The position numbers and the translations under genes are program-made. Shown one piece after another: positions 16,586 through 27,954 of a DNA stretch of 64,000 bases. Positions within the stretch are counted from its first letter, which is position 1. The number at the start of each line of letters is the position of its first letter. Under the pieces are notes generated by a model. It searched no databases. It saw only the letters and a list, made by a program, of their open reading frames with translations, and was not told where the DNA came from. The stretch lies in NCBI GenBank assembly GCA_035944135.1, contig DASZBM010000001.1, positions 248,001 through 312,000 on the forward strand, written 5' to 3'. This DNA comes from Acidobacteriaceae bacterium (lineage in GTDB: Bacteria > Acidobacteriota > Terriglobia > Terriglobales > Acidobacteriaceae).

Positions 16586-17914
16586 CTAGGCGGCGATTGC
16601 GAGGCGTTCGCGTTCTTTGTGCTGGGCTGCGCGTTTGCGCTTCCACCAGTTGCCGATCATGATCTGGAACGGATGCTCGACCCATTTGCGCGCCGCCATT
16701 GCGACCAGAACGATGAACACGTAGCTGATCCATGGGTCGATCCACGCAACGTGCAGGCGCGAGGGCAGATTATGTTCATGGATGAGTTGGAACAGATTGA
16801 AGTGCAGCAGGTAGAGGCAGTACGTTGATGTGCCGATGGCGACAAGCGGACGCCACGAGAAGATTGTTGCCAGCGGGCTTGGGCCGGCAAGGCCGAGGAT
16901 GATCATGCCGAAGACCGGCGTGAGCAGGCCGCCGTGCACCAGGAGGTATGGCATCTGGTTGGCGAGGTGATAGCAGCAGAACCATGCGATCGCGAAGCCG
17001 ACGAGGCCGACGATCATGCGCCCGCGAACTGCAAGCTTCGCCTGCTGATGAATCCTCCCGATGGTGATGCCGCAGAGGAAGGTGCAGAGATATGGAAGCG
17101 GCGTGTACTTCAGAAACTCGATATAGACGCCGGTGCTATAGCGATCGGGCGCGTGAGCGAGGTGATCGGGGTTGGTCAGGAGATAGATGGCGTGCGGCAC
17201 CATGCCGAGCAGCCAGAAACCTAAGCCCATGGCGATGAGCTTGAACACATTCCTTGGCAGACGCACCTTCACGAGCCATGGGAAAAGCAGATAGAGCGCG
17301 ACCTCGCAGGAGAGCGTCCAGCTTACGGTGTTCCAGAAGGTGGCGAGGCGCGGGAAAAATCCCTGGATGAGCAGCGGAGTAGTGATGACACCGACGACGA
17401 ATTGCGAGTGGGAGCGCGAGTGCCACTCGACGGCGAGCATCGGAATGGAAACGAGCATCGTCAGCAGGTAAATCGGATAGAGACGGCTGGCGCGCGCTAC
17501 CCAGAAATCAATTGCGTTCACGCCGCCCGGCCGCTCTGCGTAGTTGTAATAAAGAATGAAGCCGGAGATGACGAAGAAGAAGCTGACGAAGACGTAGCCA
17601 ATGTTGATGATGGGGTAAAGCGTGAAGCGCGGATGCGCAGCCCAGGTGAGGCCGTTGGGCGTGAAGTGGAAGAGCATGATGGTAAGCGCCAGCAGCGAGC
17701 GAATGCCGGTGAGCGCCGGCAGCGCCGGCTTTCGCATGTAGGCCGGTGCGCCTGGCTTCACCTTCGGGTGCAGCGCGGTCACCGGCTGCAGTTTGCCCGC
17801 GGGCTCACCGGTGGAGGTCGGCGCTTTCTCTTCCAGCACATGCATCAAACGGCTTTCCAATCCCTCAGGGTTAGGACGCTTGTTCGAGCATCCGAGTCGC
17901 AGCGCGGAAGCCAT
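16586..17914 (-). CDS. Acyltransferase family 3 membrane protein (OafA/YrhL-like)
   Basis: Integral membrane O-acyltransferase, 442 aa, with about ten hydrophobic helices. The family core starts near residue 65: PALTGIRSLLALTIMLFHF (with the conserved His) and FVSFFFVISGFILYY, then WVARASRLYPIYLL. Such enzymes acetylate or acylate extracellular polysaccharides, lipids or antibiotics; the target is not readable. A shorter start at 17848 (MHVLEEKAP) would drop 22 poorly conserved residues and is also plausible. Convergent with hemG, with 3 bases between stops. Confidence 0.9.
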   Translation of the reverse strand: MASALRLGCSNKRPNPEGLESRLMHVLEEKAPTSTGEPAGKLQPVTALHPKVKPGAPAYMRKPALPALTGIRSLLALTIMLFHFTPNGLTWAAHPRFTLYPIINIGYVFVSFFFVISGFILYYNYAERPGGVNAIDFWVARASRLYPIYLLTMLVSIPMLAVEWHSRSHSQFVVGVITTPLLIQGFFPRLATFWNTVSWTLSCEVALYLLFPWLVKVRLPRNVFKLIAMGLGFWLLGMVPHAIYLLTNPDHLAHAPDRYSTGVYIEFLKYTPLPYLCTFLCGITIGRIHQQAKLAVRGRMIVGLVGFAIAWFCCYHLANQMPYLLVHGGLLTPVFGMIILGLAGPSPLATIFSWRPLVAIGTSTYCLYLLHFNLFQLIHEHNLPSRLHVAWIDPWISYVFIVLVAMAARKWVEHPFQIMIGNWWKRKRAAQHKERERLAIAA

Positions 17915-17972
17915 TTTTCACGGCGATTTCGCGCGGCATGTTGGGTTAAGACGGGCCCAGCGGACGACCAGA

Positions 17973-20383
<2,411 letters not shown>

Positions 20384-20395
20384 CTAACGGGCCCT

Positions 20396-20905
20396 GTGAA
20401 TTTGCTGGAGACGCTGAGCAATCGGTTGCTGGCTGTTGAGCGGCGGAGCTATCTTGCGTTGCGAAGGCTGGCGGACAGGCGTGCGGCTGCGCGGGCGCGA
20501 GGACTTGGCGAGAGTTCGAAACCGGAACATCTGCTGACCGGGGAACTCGGCGAGGACCTGGCGTTCTTTCACCTGCGGTCGCGGGGGTACACGATTGTGG
20601 CGCGGAGGTGGGTCGCGACGCGGGTGAAGGGCGATCTGGACCTGGTGGGATGGGATGGCCACACCCTGGTCGTGTTTGAGGTGAAGACCCGTACGGCGCG
20701 CGATCTGTTCCCGGCGGAGGTTGCGGTGAACGCCCCGAAGCAGAAGCAGTTGCGCAGAGTGACGGCGGCGTGGGTGGGTCAGCTTCCGGAGCGGCTTCGC
20801 GGGCGCGTCCCGGTAAGGTTCGACGTGGTCTCTGTGTACCTGGTGACCGATGAGCCGGAGTTCGAGCACATCAGGGACGCGTTTCCTTACCGGGAATCGT
20901 GGTAA
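20396..20905 (+). CDS. UPF0102 / YraN family nuclease-like protein
   Basis: 169 aa, GTG start. Residues about 47-110 hold the restriction-endonuclease-like core of UPF0102: LTGELGEDLAFFHLRSRGYTIVARRW, then the D-(E)xK pattern GDLDLVGWDGHTLVVFEVKTRT. An N-terminal extension of about 40 basic residues precedes it, longer than usual for this family (about 120 aa). Presumed Holliday-junction or DNA-end-processing role, not established. Divergent from pyrG. Confidence 0.88.
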   Translation: MNLLETLSNRLLAVERRSYLALRRLADRRAAARARGLGESSKPEHLLTGELGEDLAFFHLRSRGYTIVARRWVATRVKGDLDLVGWDGHTLVVFEVKTRTARDLFPAEVAVNAPKQKQLRRVTAAWVGQLPERLRGRVPVRFDVVSVYLVTDEPEFEHIRDAFPYRESW

Positions 20906-20981
20906 GGCGAACCACGGTGCGGACGGCGGTGTCTATAGTAGAGAGGTGATTTAAAGAGGCGACGAAGGAGCCGTCTGCACG

Positions 20982-21503
20982 ATGAGCCTGATGGATGCGC
21001 CCGAGTACGACGCGCGCGGTGAACGCCGCAAAGTCGACATTCTCATTGGAACAGGGGTCGCTGTTCTGTTGCTCGTGATCCTGACATTTGCCGGCTACAT
21101 CATGGGGCACGGGTGGCTGTTCACGAATCTTGGCGCCGAGCACCGGGTGAACAGCTTCTTCAACGCGCTCGAGTCGCAGGACTACGCGAAGGCATACGAC
21201 ATCTACGAGAACGGGCACCCGGATTCCGGCTATCCGCTGGCCCGCTTTACCCAGGACTGGACCACGTACTCGCCGGTGCACGCGCCGATCACGTCACATC
21301 ACGTCGACATCTCGAAGACAGATGGTACGGGCGCGTTTGGCACCGGCATCATTGTTGCGGTGCGCGTGAATCTGCAGGATGGGATTGTGCCTGCGGGTCC
21401 GGGTGAGCCGCCGAACACCAAACCGGGACACAAGGTCTTCATGTATGTGAGCCGGGCTGACGGCACGATGACCTGGCCTGCTCCGCACATCCTCGAGTAC
21501 TAA
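20982..21503 (+). CDS. Hypothetical single-pass membrane protein
   Basis: 173 aa. A short cytoplasmic head with basic residues (ARGERRKVD) leads to one membrane helix at about residues 21-44. An outside domain follows that begins HRVNSFFNALESQDYAKAYDIY, the pattern of DUF4878/NTF2-like folds in which a helix pair precedes a curved sheet. A GAAGGAG lies 11 bases before the ATG. No catalytic motif is apparent. Convergent with the MFS gene; the two coding regions overlap by 4 bases at their ends (21500-21503). Confidence 0.7.
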   Translation: MSLMDAPEYDARGERRKVDILIGTGVAVLLLVILTFAGYIMGHGWLFTNLGAEHRVNSFFNALESQDYAKAYDIYENGHPDSGYPLARFTQDWTTYSPVHAPITSHHVDISKTDGTGAFGTGIIVAVRVNLQDGIVPAGPGEPPNTKPGHKVFMYVSRADGTMTWPAPHILEY

Positions 21504-22750
21504 GCGCGCGGAGGCTCGGGCACAACAACAATTGAGGGGCCGCTCGGCACGGTGAGGCTGAGGATCGTCATCATGGAAGCGGCCGCAAGCGGAACGCACA
21601 GGCCGGCCGAGAGTGAGTGCACCCAGCCCGACATCGCTCCGGTGAGCAGCGGCAGTGCCGACGAGCCGCACCCTGCGAGAACAAATACGCCGCGCGTCTC
21701 GCGGTGCCGCAGAACAATCGCCAGCAGGAGCGGATAGATTGGGCCAGCTCCAAAGCCAACGAGAAAGGCCGCGAAGACGCTGATGGCGGGCCCCGGCCAG
21801 GCGACCAGAATCGTGAGGCCGGCGGCCGCGAAGCCTGCGCTGAGCGCCAGCACCGCGCGTTCGCTGATGCGGGTCAAGACGCGCAGCGAGTGCACGAGAC
21901 GGCTGCCAAGCAAGCCAGCCCAGAACGCAGTCGCCGCACCAATCGTAATCCTCGCTGTTTCGCCGAGCCGTTGTGCATACGCTGCGAGCCAACCTCCAGT
22001 CGAGCTCTCCACGCCAGTCGCGCAGAAAACCAGGATGAGTAAAGCAAACGGGACCTGTGCGAGCGGCCAGCGGTGGGATGGACCTGCAGCAGCGGCGCCT
22101 GTGGCTGCATCCGGTGCAGCAAGATTACGACGCTCGTGCGCGAGCCAGACCCAGAGTGCGAACACGGCGAAAAAGGCCGCGAGGCCGAGGAGAACATGCA
22201 GCGGTCGTGCACCAAAATTGCCAGTGCGCAGCGACTGGCCTCCGAGAGCGAGCCACGGACCGGCGCAGGCGCCGGCAGCCCAGAGGAGATTCAGCCGCAT
22301 CATCTCGATGCGACGTTCCGCGGGAAATTCGCGCGAGATAAGCAGGCTGGTTGAGGTCATCGCGATACCGAGGCCGAGGCCGTAGACGATTATGGCTGCA
22401 AAGCCCCAGCCGAGGTTGGCGAATCCGAGCCAGGCGGCTCCGATGGCCGTCAGCAGCGCGCCGCGTGCGATGGAGCGGTTCATTCGACCGCGGGAGACGA
22501 GCGCTCCTGCCGTGGTCGCGAGAAAAAAACAGAAGAGCAGCAGGCCGCCACGCGCGTCGCCGAGGCTCCAGCGCCGCAGCAACAACGGCAGCAGAGCTCC
22601 CGGCAGCGCCAGGCTTACTCCTGTTGCGGAGAACCCAAGATACAGACCAATCCTCAAACTGATCCTCGCAGCGCGCGGCAGGGTGATATTTCCTGTCATG
22701 CTACGTGTTTCAGAGGGATGACGGCGCTGGAGTGGCGTGCGGGCGCGCAT
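21500..22750 (-). CDS. Major facilitator superfamily transporter
   Basis: 416 aa with about 12 hydrophobic helices. The MFS pattern is present (GLYLGFSATGVSLALPGALLPLLL; GALVSRGRMNRSIARGALL resembling the loop 2-3 motif). The fold resembles sugar/drug exporters of the FucP/YfkF-like kind; substrate unknown. The first ATG is 6 bases past the Nudix stop; an internal start at 22699 (MTGNITLP) is possible. Probably co-transcribed with the Nudix and sirtuin genes upstream. Confidence 0.85.
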   Translation of the reverse strand: MRARTPLQRRHPSETRSMTGNITLPRAARISLRIGLYLGFSATGVSLALPGALLPLLLRRWSLGDARGGLLLFCFFLATTAGALVSRGRMNRSIARGALLTAIGAAWLGFANLGWGFAAIIVYGLGLGIAMTSTSLLISREFPAERRIEMMRLNLLWAAGACAGPWLALGGQSLRTGNFGARPLHVLLGLAAFFAVFALWVWLAHERRNLAAPDAATGAAAAGPSHRWPLAQVPFALLILVFCATGVESSTGGWLAAYAQRLGETARITIGAATAFWAGLLGSRLVHSLRVLTRISERAVLALSAGFAAAGLTILVAWPGPAISVFAAFLVGFGAGPIYPLLLAIVLRHRETRGVFVLAGCGSSALPLLTGAMSGWVHSLSAGLCVPLAAASMMTILSLTVPSGPSIVVVPEPPRA

Positions 22751-22756
22751 CGGGAG

Positions 22757-23239
22757 TTACGGTAGGTTCCCCAAGGCGTTGCTGCCGAGAGCCGCGCACA
22801 GGGATTTGAGGAAAGGACGCTGGGCCGCGAGGATCGCGCGGTGAGCGTCATCGATGGAGAACCATCCGCCGCGATCGACCTCGGGAACTTCAATCATGCG
22901 CTTGGAACGCGGCGGCCACTCGACCTCGCACGTGATGCTGCGCAGATCGTCCGGATTGCAGTCCCCCTCAAACGCCCACGCTTCGACAAGCTTTCCACTC
23001 AACTGACGAATCTTCCCGAGTGGAATGAACTCACCATTGGGAATGAAGCTCGTCTCTTCCTGAAACTCACGCTTGGCGGCATCCAGCGGCTGTTCGTCAT
23101 CGAAGAACTGCCCTTTGGGGATCGTCCAAGCGCCGTCGTCTTTCTTTTCCCAGAAGGGTCCGCCAGGATGGACGAGGAACACCTCGATGCTATGGTTGCG
23201 AATCCTGTACATCAGTAAACCCGCACTGCGTTTTGGCAT
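22757..23239 (-). CDS. Nudix hydrolase (COG4119-like)
   Basis: 160 aa. The Nudix box is at about residues 43-65: GQFFDDEQPLDAAKREFQEE, keeping the key REFQEE metal-binding glutamates but with Ser-Phe after EET in place of the usual Gly-hydrophobic pair. The N-terminus KRSAGLLMYRIRN and FLVHPGGPFWEKKDDGAWTIPKG match the COG4119 group. Substrate not defined for this group. It is 20 bases downstream of the sirtuin gene and 6 bases upstream of the MFS gene, implying one operon. Confidence 0.88.
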   Translation of the reverse strand: MPKRSAGLLMYRIRNHSIEVFLVHPGGPFWEKKDDGAWTIPKGQFFDDEQPLDAAKREFQEETSFIPNGEFIPLGKIRQLSGKLVEAWAFEGDCNPDDLRSITCEVEWPPRSKRMIEVPEVDRGGWFSIDDAHRAILAAQRPFLKSLCAALGSNALGNLP

Positions 23240-23259
23240 CTGCCGTAAAGCTCCCGAAT

Positions 23260-23955
23260 CTATAGCAGCCGGGGAACGAGCTCCGTGGCCGTTCCTAACA
23301 GAATCTCATCAAAGGCGTCCGCGTTCTGCGGCTCTTCCGGACCGATGTACATCGTCTTGATACCGCGCTGATTCGCGACGTGCACGAAACCAGCGGCCGG
23401 ATATACCGAGCCCGAAGTCCCGATGACGAGGAGAACGGTCGCGCGATCCAGCTCTCGATAGATCTGGTTCATATCGAGCGGCATCTCTCCGAACCACACA
23501 ATGTGCGGACGCACGGGCGCACTGCAGATCTTGCACTCCGGAAGCGCGTCGGAAGACTCATAGAAGTTCTTGTCAGAGAATGGCTGATCACAGCGGACGC
23601 AGCGGGATTCGAACAGCGTGCCGTGCATGTGATGAATGCGGCGTGAGCCACCGCGCTCGTGCAGGTCATCGACGTTCTGTGTGCAGAGGTAAAAACGGTC
23701 ACCCATCTGCTCTTCAAGGGCCGCGAGTGCGCGGTGAGCAGTGTTGGGCTCGGCGGCCATCGCATCGCGGCGGCGCATGGAGTAGAACCGCCAGACGAGC
23801 TCGCGATTCGCCTGCCAGGCTTCGGGCGTAGCGACCTCCTCAACCCGGTAGCCGTTCCACAATCCTCCCGACCCGCGGAAGGTGGCGAGGCCGCTCTCCG
23901 CGGAAATACCGGCGCCGGTTAGAACAAAGAGCCGGTCCTGCGGGCCGAAGCGCAT
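23260..23955 (-). CDS. cobB: NAD-dependent protein deacylase (Sir2 family, CobB-like)
   Basis: 231 aa. NAD-binding motif LTGAGISAESGLATFRGSGGLW at residues about 12-33. The catalytic region has TQNVDDLHERGG and the proton-acceptor His in HHMHGTLFESRC. Four zinc cysteines appear as CVRC and CKIC. The FYSMRRR segment places Tyr and Arg three apart, as in the class III sirtuins (SIRT5/CobB) that remove succinyl and other acidic acyl groups. Likely first gene of the sirtuin-Nudix-MFS operon. Confidence 0.93.
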   Translation of the reverse strand: MRFGPQDRLFVLTGAGISAESGLATFRGSGGLWNGYRVEEVATPEAWQANRELVWRFYSMRRRDAMAAEPNTAHRALAALEEQMGDRFYLCTQNVDDLHERGGSRRIHHMHGTLFESRCVRCDQPFSDKNFYESSDALPECKICSAPVRPHIVWFGEMPLDMNQIYRELDRATVLLVIGTSGSVYPAAGFVHVANQRGIKTMYIGPEEPQNADAFDEILLGTATELVPRLL

Positions 23956-24029
23956 ATGCGATTATGACTGCTCGATGCACAAAAGGTCATCGAGCGGTTG
24001 CATGGCTTTTCGTGGAATTGAAACAGCGG

Positions 24030-24620
24030 CTAGTGCTGATCTTCCAGGCTGGAGATCTGATCCTGATCGAGTTCGCTCCGAAGCTGGACCAGGTAATGCA
24101 GATTCGCCTTGCTGAGGTCGGCACGGGCCTGCTCGATGCGATCGATCTGGGTGAACAACGCCGCTTCGTCGAGCGTCTTGGCGTGCGTAAGCACCTCCAT
24201 GCGCTGCTCTTCCTTTTCAAGGCTCTCGAGCCGATTCAGCAGGACCGGACGGCTCTGCTCGAAGATCGCGTCCATGCGCCGCTGCTGATCGTCGCTCAGC
24301 TTCAATTGCTTGGCAAAATGCTTGTCATCCCACCAGCGCCCGGGCGGCCCAACCTGCAGCCCGGCATGCATCCTGACGTTGCCGTTACGACTCATCTCGG
24401 GAACGTTGCCGCCCCGCGGAAAATCGCGGCCCATACCATCGTGCATGCCACCGCCGCCGGACATTCCCCCGCCGGGAAAACCACCGCCGCCGGCGCCACC
24501 GCCATGATGCTGGGCAACGGCGACCTTCGGCATGGAGAAAATCACCAGAAGAGCGAGCGCCAGCGTCGCCTGCATCAGCAGACGCTTGGGACGCACGCGG
24601 ATCTGGTTGCGTGGCGGCAT
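24030..24620 (-). CDS. Spy/CpxP-like periplasmic protein
   Basis: 196 aa. A basic head and hydrophobic signal segment (about residues 16-36, ending VAVAQ) lead into a Gly/His/Met-rich linker (37-70: HHGGGAGGGGFPGGG and similar). The C-terminal half (about 95-196) is long amphipathic helices with LKLSDDQQRRMDAIFEQSRP, resembling the LTxxQ-type repeats of CpxP/Spy. Such proteins sense metals or chaperone proteins in the periplasm. It starts right after the anti-sigma stop (TAA-ATG adjacent) with a GAGGTG nine bases upstream, so it belongs to the sigma/anti-sigma operon. Confidence 0.78.
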   Translation of the reverse strand: MPPRNQIRVRPKRLLMQATLALALLVIFSMPKVAVAQHHGGGAGGGGFPGGGMSGGGGMHDGMGRDFPRGGNVPEMSRNGNVRMHAGLQVGPPGRWWDDKHFAKQLKLSDDQQRRMDAIFEQSRPVLLNRLESLEKEEQRMEVLTHAKTLDEAALFTQIDRIEQARADLSKANLHYLVQLRSELDQDQISSLEDQH

Positions 24621-25115
24621 TTAGTTCGACACCTCGCGGATCGAACGATGATGTGTCGCACGTGAAGAAGCATCCGCATCAGCGGCCAGAACCTGCGGTC
24701 CCTGCTCACTCAGCTCGTTGTCAATCGAACGCATCAGTTGATTGTCTTCGGCGAGTTCATCGGCTGACGGAGCGGAGACGGTATGGCTAGGTTGCAGCGC
24801 CGGCTCGACTGAATTGCGGACCTGCATGTGCGCGCCGAGCGCCACCCCGAAGATGAGAACAGCAGCCATCGTCGCTCCCCAGCCGGGAAGCGCATGCCAG
24901 TTGAGCGTCCAGACAGACGGAGTTTCGATGCGCGCAGCACGCTTCTCCGCCCAGCGCAGGCTTGCGAAGTTGAGATCGCCGACAGCGGCCGTCATACCGG
25001 CAAGCTCCTGCCGGCATGCGGCGCAGCTCTCGAGATGAACGCGAGCGCATTCGTCGCTCTTGTGTCCGGCCAGAAGGTCTGCGAACTGTTCATCGGTCAG
25101 ATGATTGAGGTTCAT
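24621..25115 (-). CDS. Zinc-binding anti-sigma factor
   Basis: 164 aa, start chosen at the ATG overlapping the sigma factor stop (ATGA, 25112-25115); the longer frame upstream is a shadow of the sigma gene. Residues about 1-50 carry a ZAS-type zinc finger, HLESCAACRQEL (HxxxCxxC), which clamps ECF sigma factors. A membrane helix lies at about residues 80-100 (GWGATMAAVLIFGVALGA). The outside part is acidic and ends near a Spy-like gene. Expected to hold the neighbouring sigma factor inactive at the inner membrane. Confidence 0.87.
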   Translation of the reverse strand: MNLNHLTDEQFADLLAGHKSDECARVHLESCAACRQELAGMTAAVGDLNFASLRWAEKRAARIETPSVWTLNWHALPGWGATMAAVLIFGVALGAHMQVRNSVEPALQPSHTVSAPSADELAEDNQLMRSIDNELSEQGPQVLAADADASSRATHHRSIREVSN

Positions 25116-25693
25116 CGCCTTCCTCCCATTCGTGCGCGCACGGTGCGCACAGCGCGATGCAGGTGGGTCTTTACGGTGTTGATCGGCATTCCCATCGTCT
25201 CCGCAATATCGCTGAGGTCCAGCTCCTCCTGGAAGCGGAGGACGAAGGCGGTGCGCTGATTCAAGGAGAGCGTCTGCAGGATCTCCGCAACCTCGCGGGC
25301 CCGCTCGCGTGCGAGGAGCTGCTCCTCCGGCGAGCTGGCTGCGCTGGGCAGCATGCCGGCAACCTCGGTCACGTCCGTCGCCGTTTTGCGCACCTGCTTC
25401 CAGAAGCGGAACTTCTGCGTGCGCTGATAGTCGCGGACAAGGTTCAGCGCGATGGAGTGCAGCCACGTCTGCACGCTGCAGTCGCCACGGAAGTTGTGGC
25501 GGTTTGTCCACGCCTTAACGAAGCAGTCCTGCACAATTGAGGCAGCAAGGTCCTCGTCCCCAAGTGAGAACGTAACGAACCGCAGCAGCCGCGCGCGGTG
25601 CGTTTGAACCAACTCTTCGATATCGTCCAGCTCAGTGAGCGCACGCTCACGGCTGGGAAGGCGGAGAACATCCGTCGCCATAGCCATTTGCAT
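25112..25693 (-). CDS. ECF-type RNA polymerase sigma factor
   Basis: 193 aa. Region 2: LLRFVTFSLGDEDLAASIVQDCFVKAW, then VQTWLHSIALNLVRDYQRTQK. Region 4: LSLNQRTAFVLRFQEELDLSDIAETMGMPINTVKTHLHRAVRTVRARM. The next gene is its zinc anti-sigma factor and the third a Spy-like periplasmic protein, a layout seen for envelope-stress or metal-stress regulons. Confidence 0.93.
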   Translation of the reverse strand: MQMAMATDVLRLPSRERALTELDDIEELVQTHRARLLRFVTFSLGDEDLAASIVQDCFVKAWTNRHNFRGDCSVQTWLHSIALNLVRDYQRTQKFRFWKQVRKTATDVTEVAGMLPSAASSPEEQLLARERAREVAEILQTLSLNQRTAFVLRFQEELDLSDIAETMGMPINTVKTHLHRAVRTVRARMGGRR

Positions 25694-25767
25694 GCAAGGG
25701 TAGACGGAAATTCGGCAATTTGCGAGTACACACGGCGTACTGCGTCGCGCAGCGATACATCACACAG

Positions 25768-27636
25768 CTAGATTGTCTGCCACCGCACAGACCAAGGCCC
25801 CAACCCGCCAGAATCCTGCTGCGTTCCCTCCAACCAAAGCACGTCTTCGCTGGGCTGGAGAGATTTGGTTTCCGATGGCGCTGAACAGAGATTGGCGGCA
25901 AGATTCAGGCGTCCGCCGCTTCCAAGGGCCCATTCGCACTCGAACTGACCTACGCCCCTGACCTCATACGTTCCGCAGCGCTGGGTGAAGCGATCGAGCA
26001 GCGGCAAAATCCGTTCGCGCCGGACGGCGAGCACCCGGCGATACCAGTCAACCTGAGCAGCGTGCAGCGGCTCATCGAGATCGCCCCACTGCAGCTTCGC
26101 CGAGAGAAACGTGGATTCGGCCTGCGGGTCGGGGGCGCGGCTCAAGGTCTCAGCATCGACATGGCTTGTGCGCATCATCTGCTCGGCACGGCCCTGCCGG
26201 ACAGCCTTGGCGAGTTCGCCCCCGTAATCCGAAAAGTACGGAAACGGCGTGGATGCAGCCCATTCCTCACCCATAAACAGCATGGGAATCTGCGGCAGCA
26301 GGAGTAACACTGCGGCGATCGCGCGCACCGCGTCCGGGCTTGCAAGCTGCTCCACGCGTTCGCCGAAGACACGGTTCCCAATCAGGTCATGAGTCTGGAT
26401 GAAGCTCACGAACGCAGTCGGCGGGACTGAGGCCCCGTCCTCCACCGAGCAGGAGAGGTCGCCGGCAAAGAAGCCTTCCGCCAGAGCCCGCGCCAGCTCT
26501 CCCGTCGCGTGGAGTTGGCCATCGTCCGTAGCATCGCATTCGGTATTCATCGCCAGGCCAAGGATGTGGTCCACAGCGTGATTCCACTGCGCGCTGTACG
26601 GCGCTTGGCCCTTTGGGTCCCGCTTCAACAATTGCGCGATGGTCTGCTCGTTCTCGAGGATGAGGTGCGTATCGCGCCGGCCCGCGGTTGCGTGGACGCG
26701 CTCCGAGATCTCGTTCAGGATGTGGTGAGGGCTGTTGTCGATCAGCGCGTGCGAGGCGTCGATCCTTAGGCCGTCCACATGGAATTCGCCCGTCCAGTGA
26801 AGCGCATTCTCCACGATGAACTCGCGGACCTCACCGCATCCAGGTCCATCGAAGTTCAAACCTGGTCCCCAGGCAGTCTTGTGTTCCTTGCTGAAGATCT
26901 CCGGAAAATACCGCGGGATGTAGTTCCCCTCCGAACCGAAGTGGTTGTAGACCACATCGAGGATGACCATAATTCCACGCGCATGCGCTGCGTCAATGAA
27001 CGCCTTGAGATCATCGGGACGGCCGTAGGTCGCATCCGGAGCGTAGATCTGAACGCCGTCATAACCCCAGCTGCGCTGGCCTGCGAAGGCACACAGGCAC
27101 ATCAGCTGAACGCCGGTGATGCCAAGATCGCGCAGGAAATCGAGTTTCGCCGCGGCTGCACGAAAGGTACCCTCAGGCGTGAAGGTGCCGATATGCAACT
27201 CGTAGAGAACGGCCTCGCTCCAGGGACGACCGTGCCAATCTTCGTCATGCCAGCAATAAGCCTTCGGATCGACGAGCTCACTCGGGCCGTGCACGCCTAA
27301 AGGTGCGTATCGAGACGCAGGATCCGGCACGCGAAAGCCATCGGGCAGCACAAAGCGATATTGAGTGCCGGGACCGGCTTCGTCGACGGCAAGCTCGTGC
27401 CAGCCGTTGCCGCAATTTCGCATGGCTAAAGGGCCGCGTGGATTCTGTGCGTGTTCATCGAGCGCCAAACCAACCGACGACGCAGCGGGCGCGAACAGTC
27501 GAAAGATCGCGCCGCCTTCGTCGCGCAGCTCCGGACCGAACTGCGGCGCCGCGGAGATTCGCTTCGCAGAAGGCCCCTGGTTTGGATTGGATCTCGGCTG
27601 CTGGACGGCAGCGACTTCGGCGGAGAAATCGTGCAT
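25768..27636 (-). CDS. treZ: Malto-oligosyltrehalose trehalohydrolase
   Basis: Releases trehalose from maltooligosyltrehalose, cytoplasmic, GH13. 622 aa. An N-terminal beta domain (about 30-120) is followed by LYELHIGTFTPEGTF, then the GH13 regions: ILDVVYNHFG, nucleophile Asp in HVDGLRIDASHAL, general acid Glu in LILENEQ, and FIQTHDLIGNR. The segment VQLMCLCAFAGQRSWGYDGV is a slight departure from the common LMPVAQFPG form. No treY or treX lies in this window, so the partner enzyme that makes its substrate must be elsewhere. Confidence 0.9.
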   Translation of the reverse strand: MHDFSAEVAAVQQPRSNPNQGPSAKRISAAPQFGPELRDEGGAIFRLFAPAASSVGLALDEHAQNPRGPLAMRNCGNGWHELAVDEAGPGTQYRFVLPDGFRVPDPASRYAPLGVHGPSELVDPKAYCWHDEDWHGRPWSEAVLYELHIGTFTPEGTFRAAAAKLDFLRDLGITGVQLMCLCAFAGQRSWGYDGVQIYAPDATYGRPDDLKAFIDAAHARGIMVILDVVYNHFGSEGNYIPRYFPEIFSKEHKTAWGPGLNFDGPGCGEVREFIVENALHWTGEFHVDGLRIDASHALIDNSPHHILNEISERVHATAGRRDTHLILENEQTIAQLLKRDPKGQAPYSAQWNHAVDHILGLAMNTECDATDDGQLHATGELARALAEGFFAGDLSCSVEDGASVPPTAFVSFIQTHDLIGNRVFGERVEQLASPDAVRAIAAVLLLLPQIPMLFMGEEWAASTPFPYFSDYGGELAKAVRQGRAEQMMRTSHVDAETLSRAPDPQAESTFLSAKLQWGDLDEPLHAAQVDWYRRVLAVRRERILPLLDRFTQRCGTYEVRGVGQFECEWALGSGGRLNLAANLCSAPSETKSLQPSEDVLWLEGTQQDSGGLGPWSVRWQTI

Positions 27637-27726
27637 CTCGTTTGCTCACTCTTACGGCCGAGACGTGCTGCGAGCGACCAAAGATGCCGACAAGGCAGTT
27701 CGAACCCGAGGCCTGAAAATGTTCCG

Positions 27727-27897
27727 CTAATTCGGGTCGCGACGGCGTGTCGACGCCACCGCTCCCATCACGCCCGCTCCCAGCAACACGACCGCCATGG
27801 CGATAATCCAGTGCTCTGGCACGTGTGCAAGGTGCGCAACGTAGGCCACACCGGCAATCAAAATAATCGTTCCAACGAGATACAAAGCGAAGGACAT
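27727..27897 (-). CDS. Small two-helix membrane protein
   Basis: 56 aa, mostly hydrophobic: one helix at about residues 3-22 (LYLVGTIILIAGVAYVA), a second at about 30-47, and a basic tail (STRRRDPN). A strong GGAGGAG is 5 bases before the ATG, the main reason to call it. No family recognised. It lies alone between treZ and the 27955-28887 membrane gene. Confidence 0.7.
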   Translation of the reverse strand: MSFALYLVGTIILIAGVAYVAHLAHVPEHWIIAMAVVLLGAGVMGAVASTRRRDPN

Positions 27898-27902
27898 TCG
27901 TT

Positions 27903-27909
27903 CTCCTCC
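27903..27909 (-). promoter_or_regulatory. Shine-Dalgarno of the 56-aa membrane protein gene
   Basis: GGAGGAG on the minus strand with a 5-base spacer to the ATG at 27897; it supports a gene too short to call by length alone. Confidence 0.7.
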
Positions 27910-27954
27910 AGCGCGTCTGCGCAGTCGTAGTGGCCCACCCTCTACGATGCAGTT

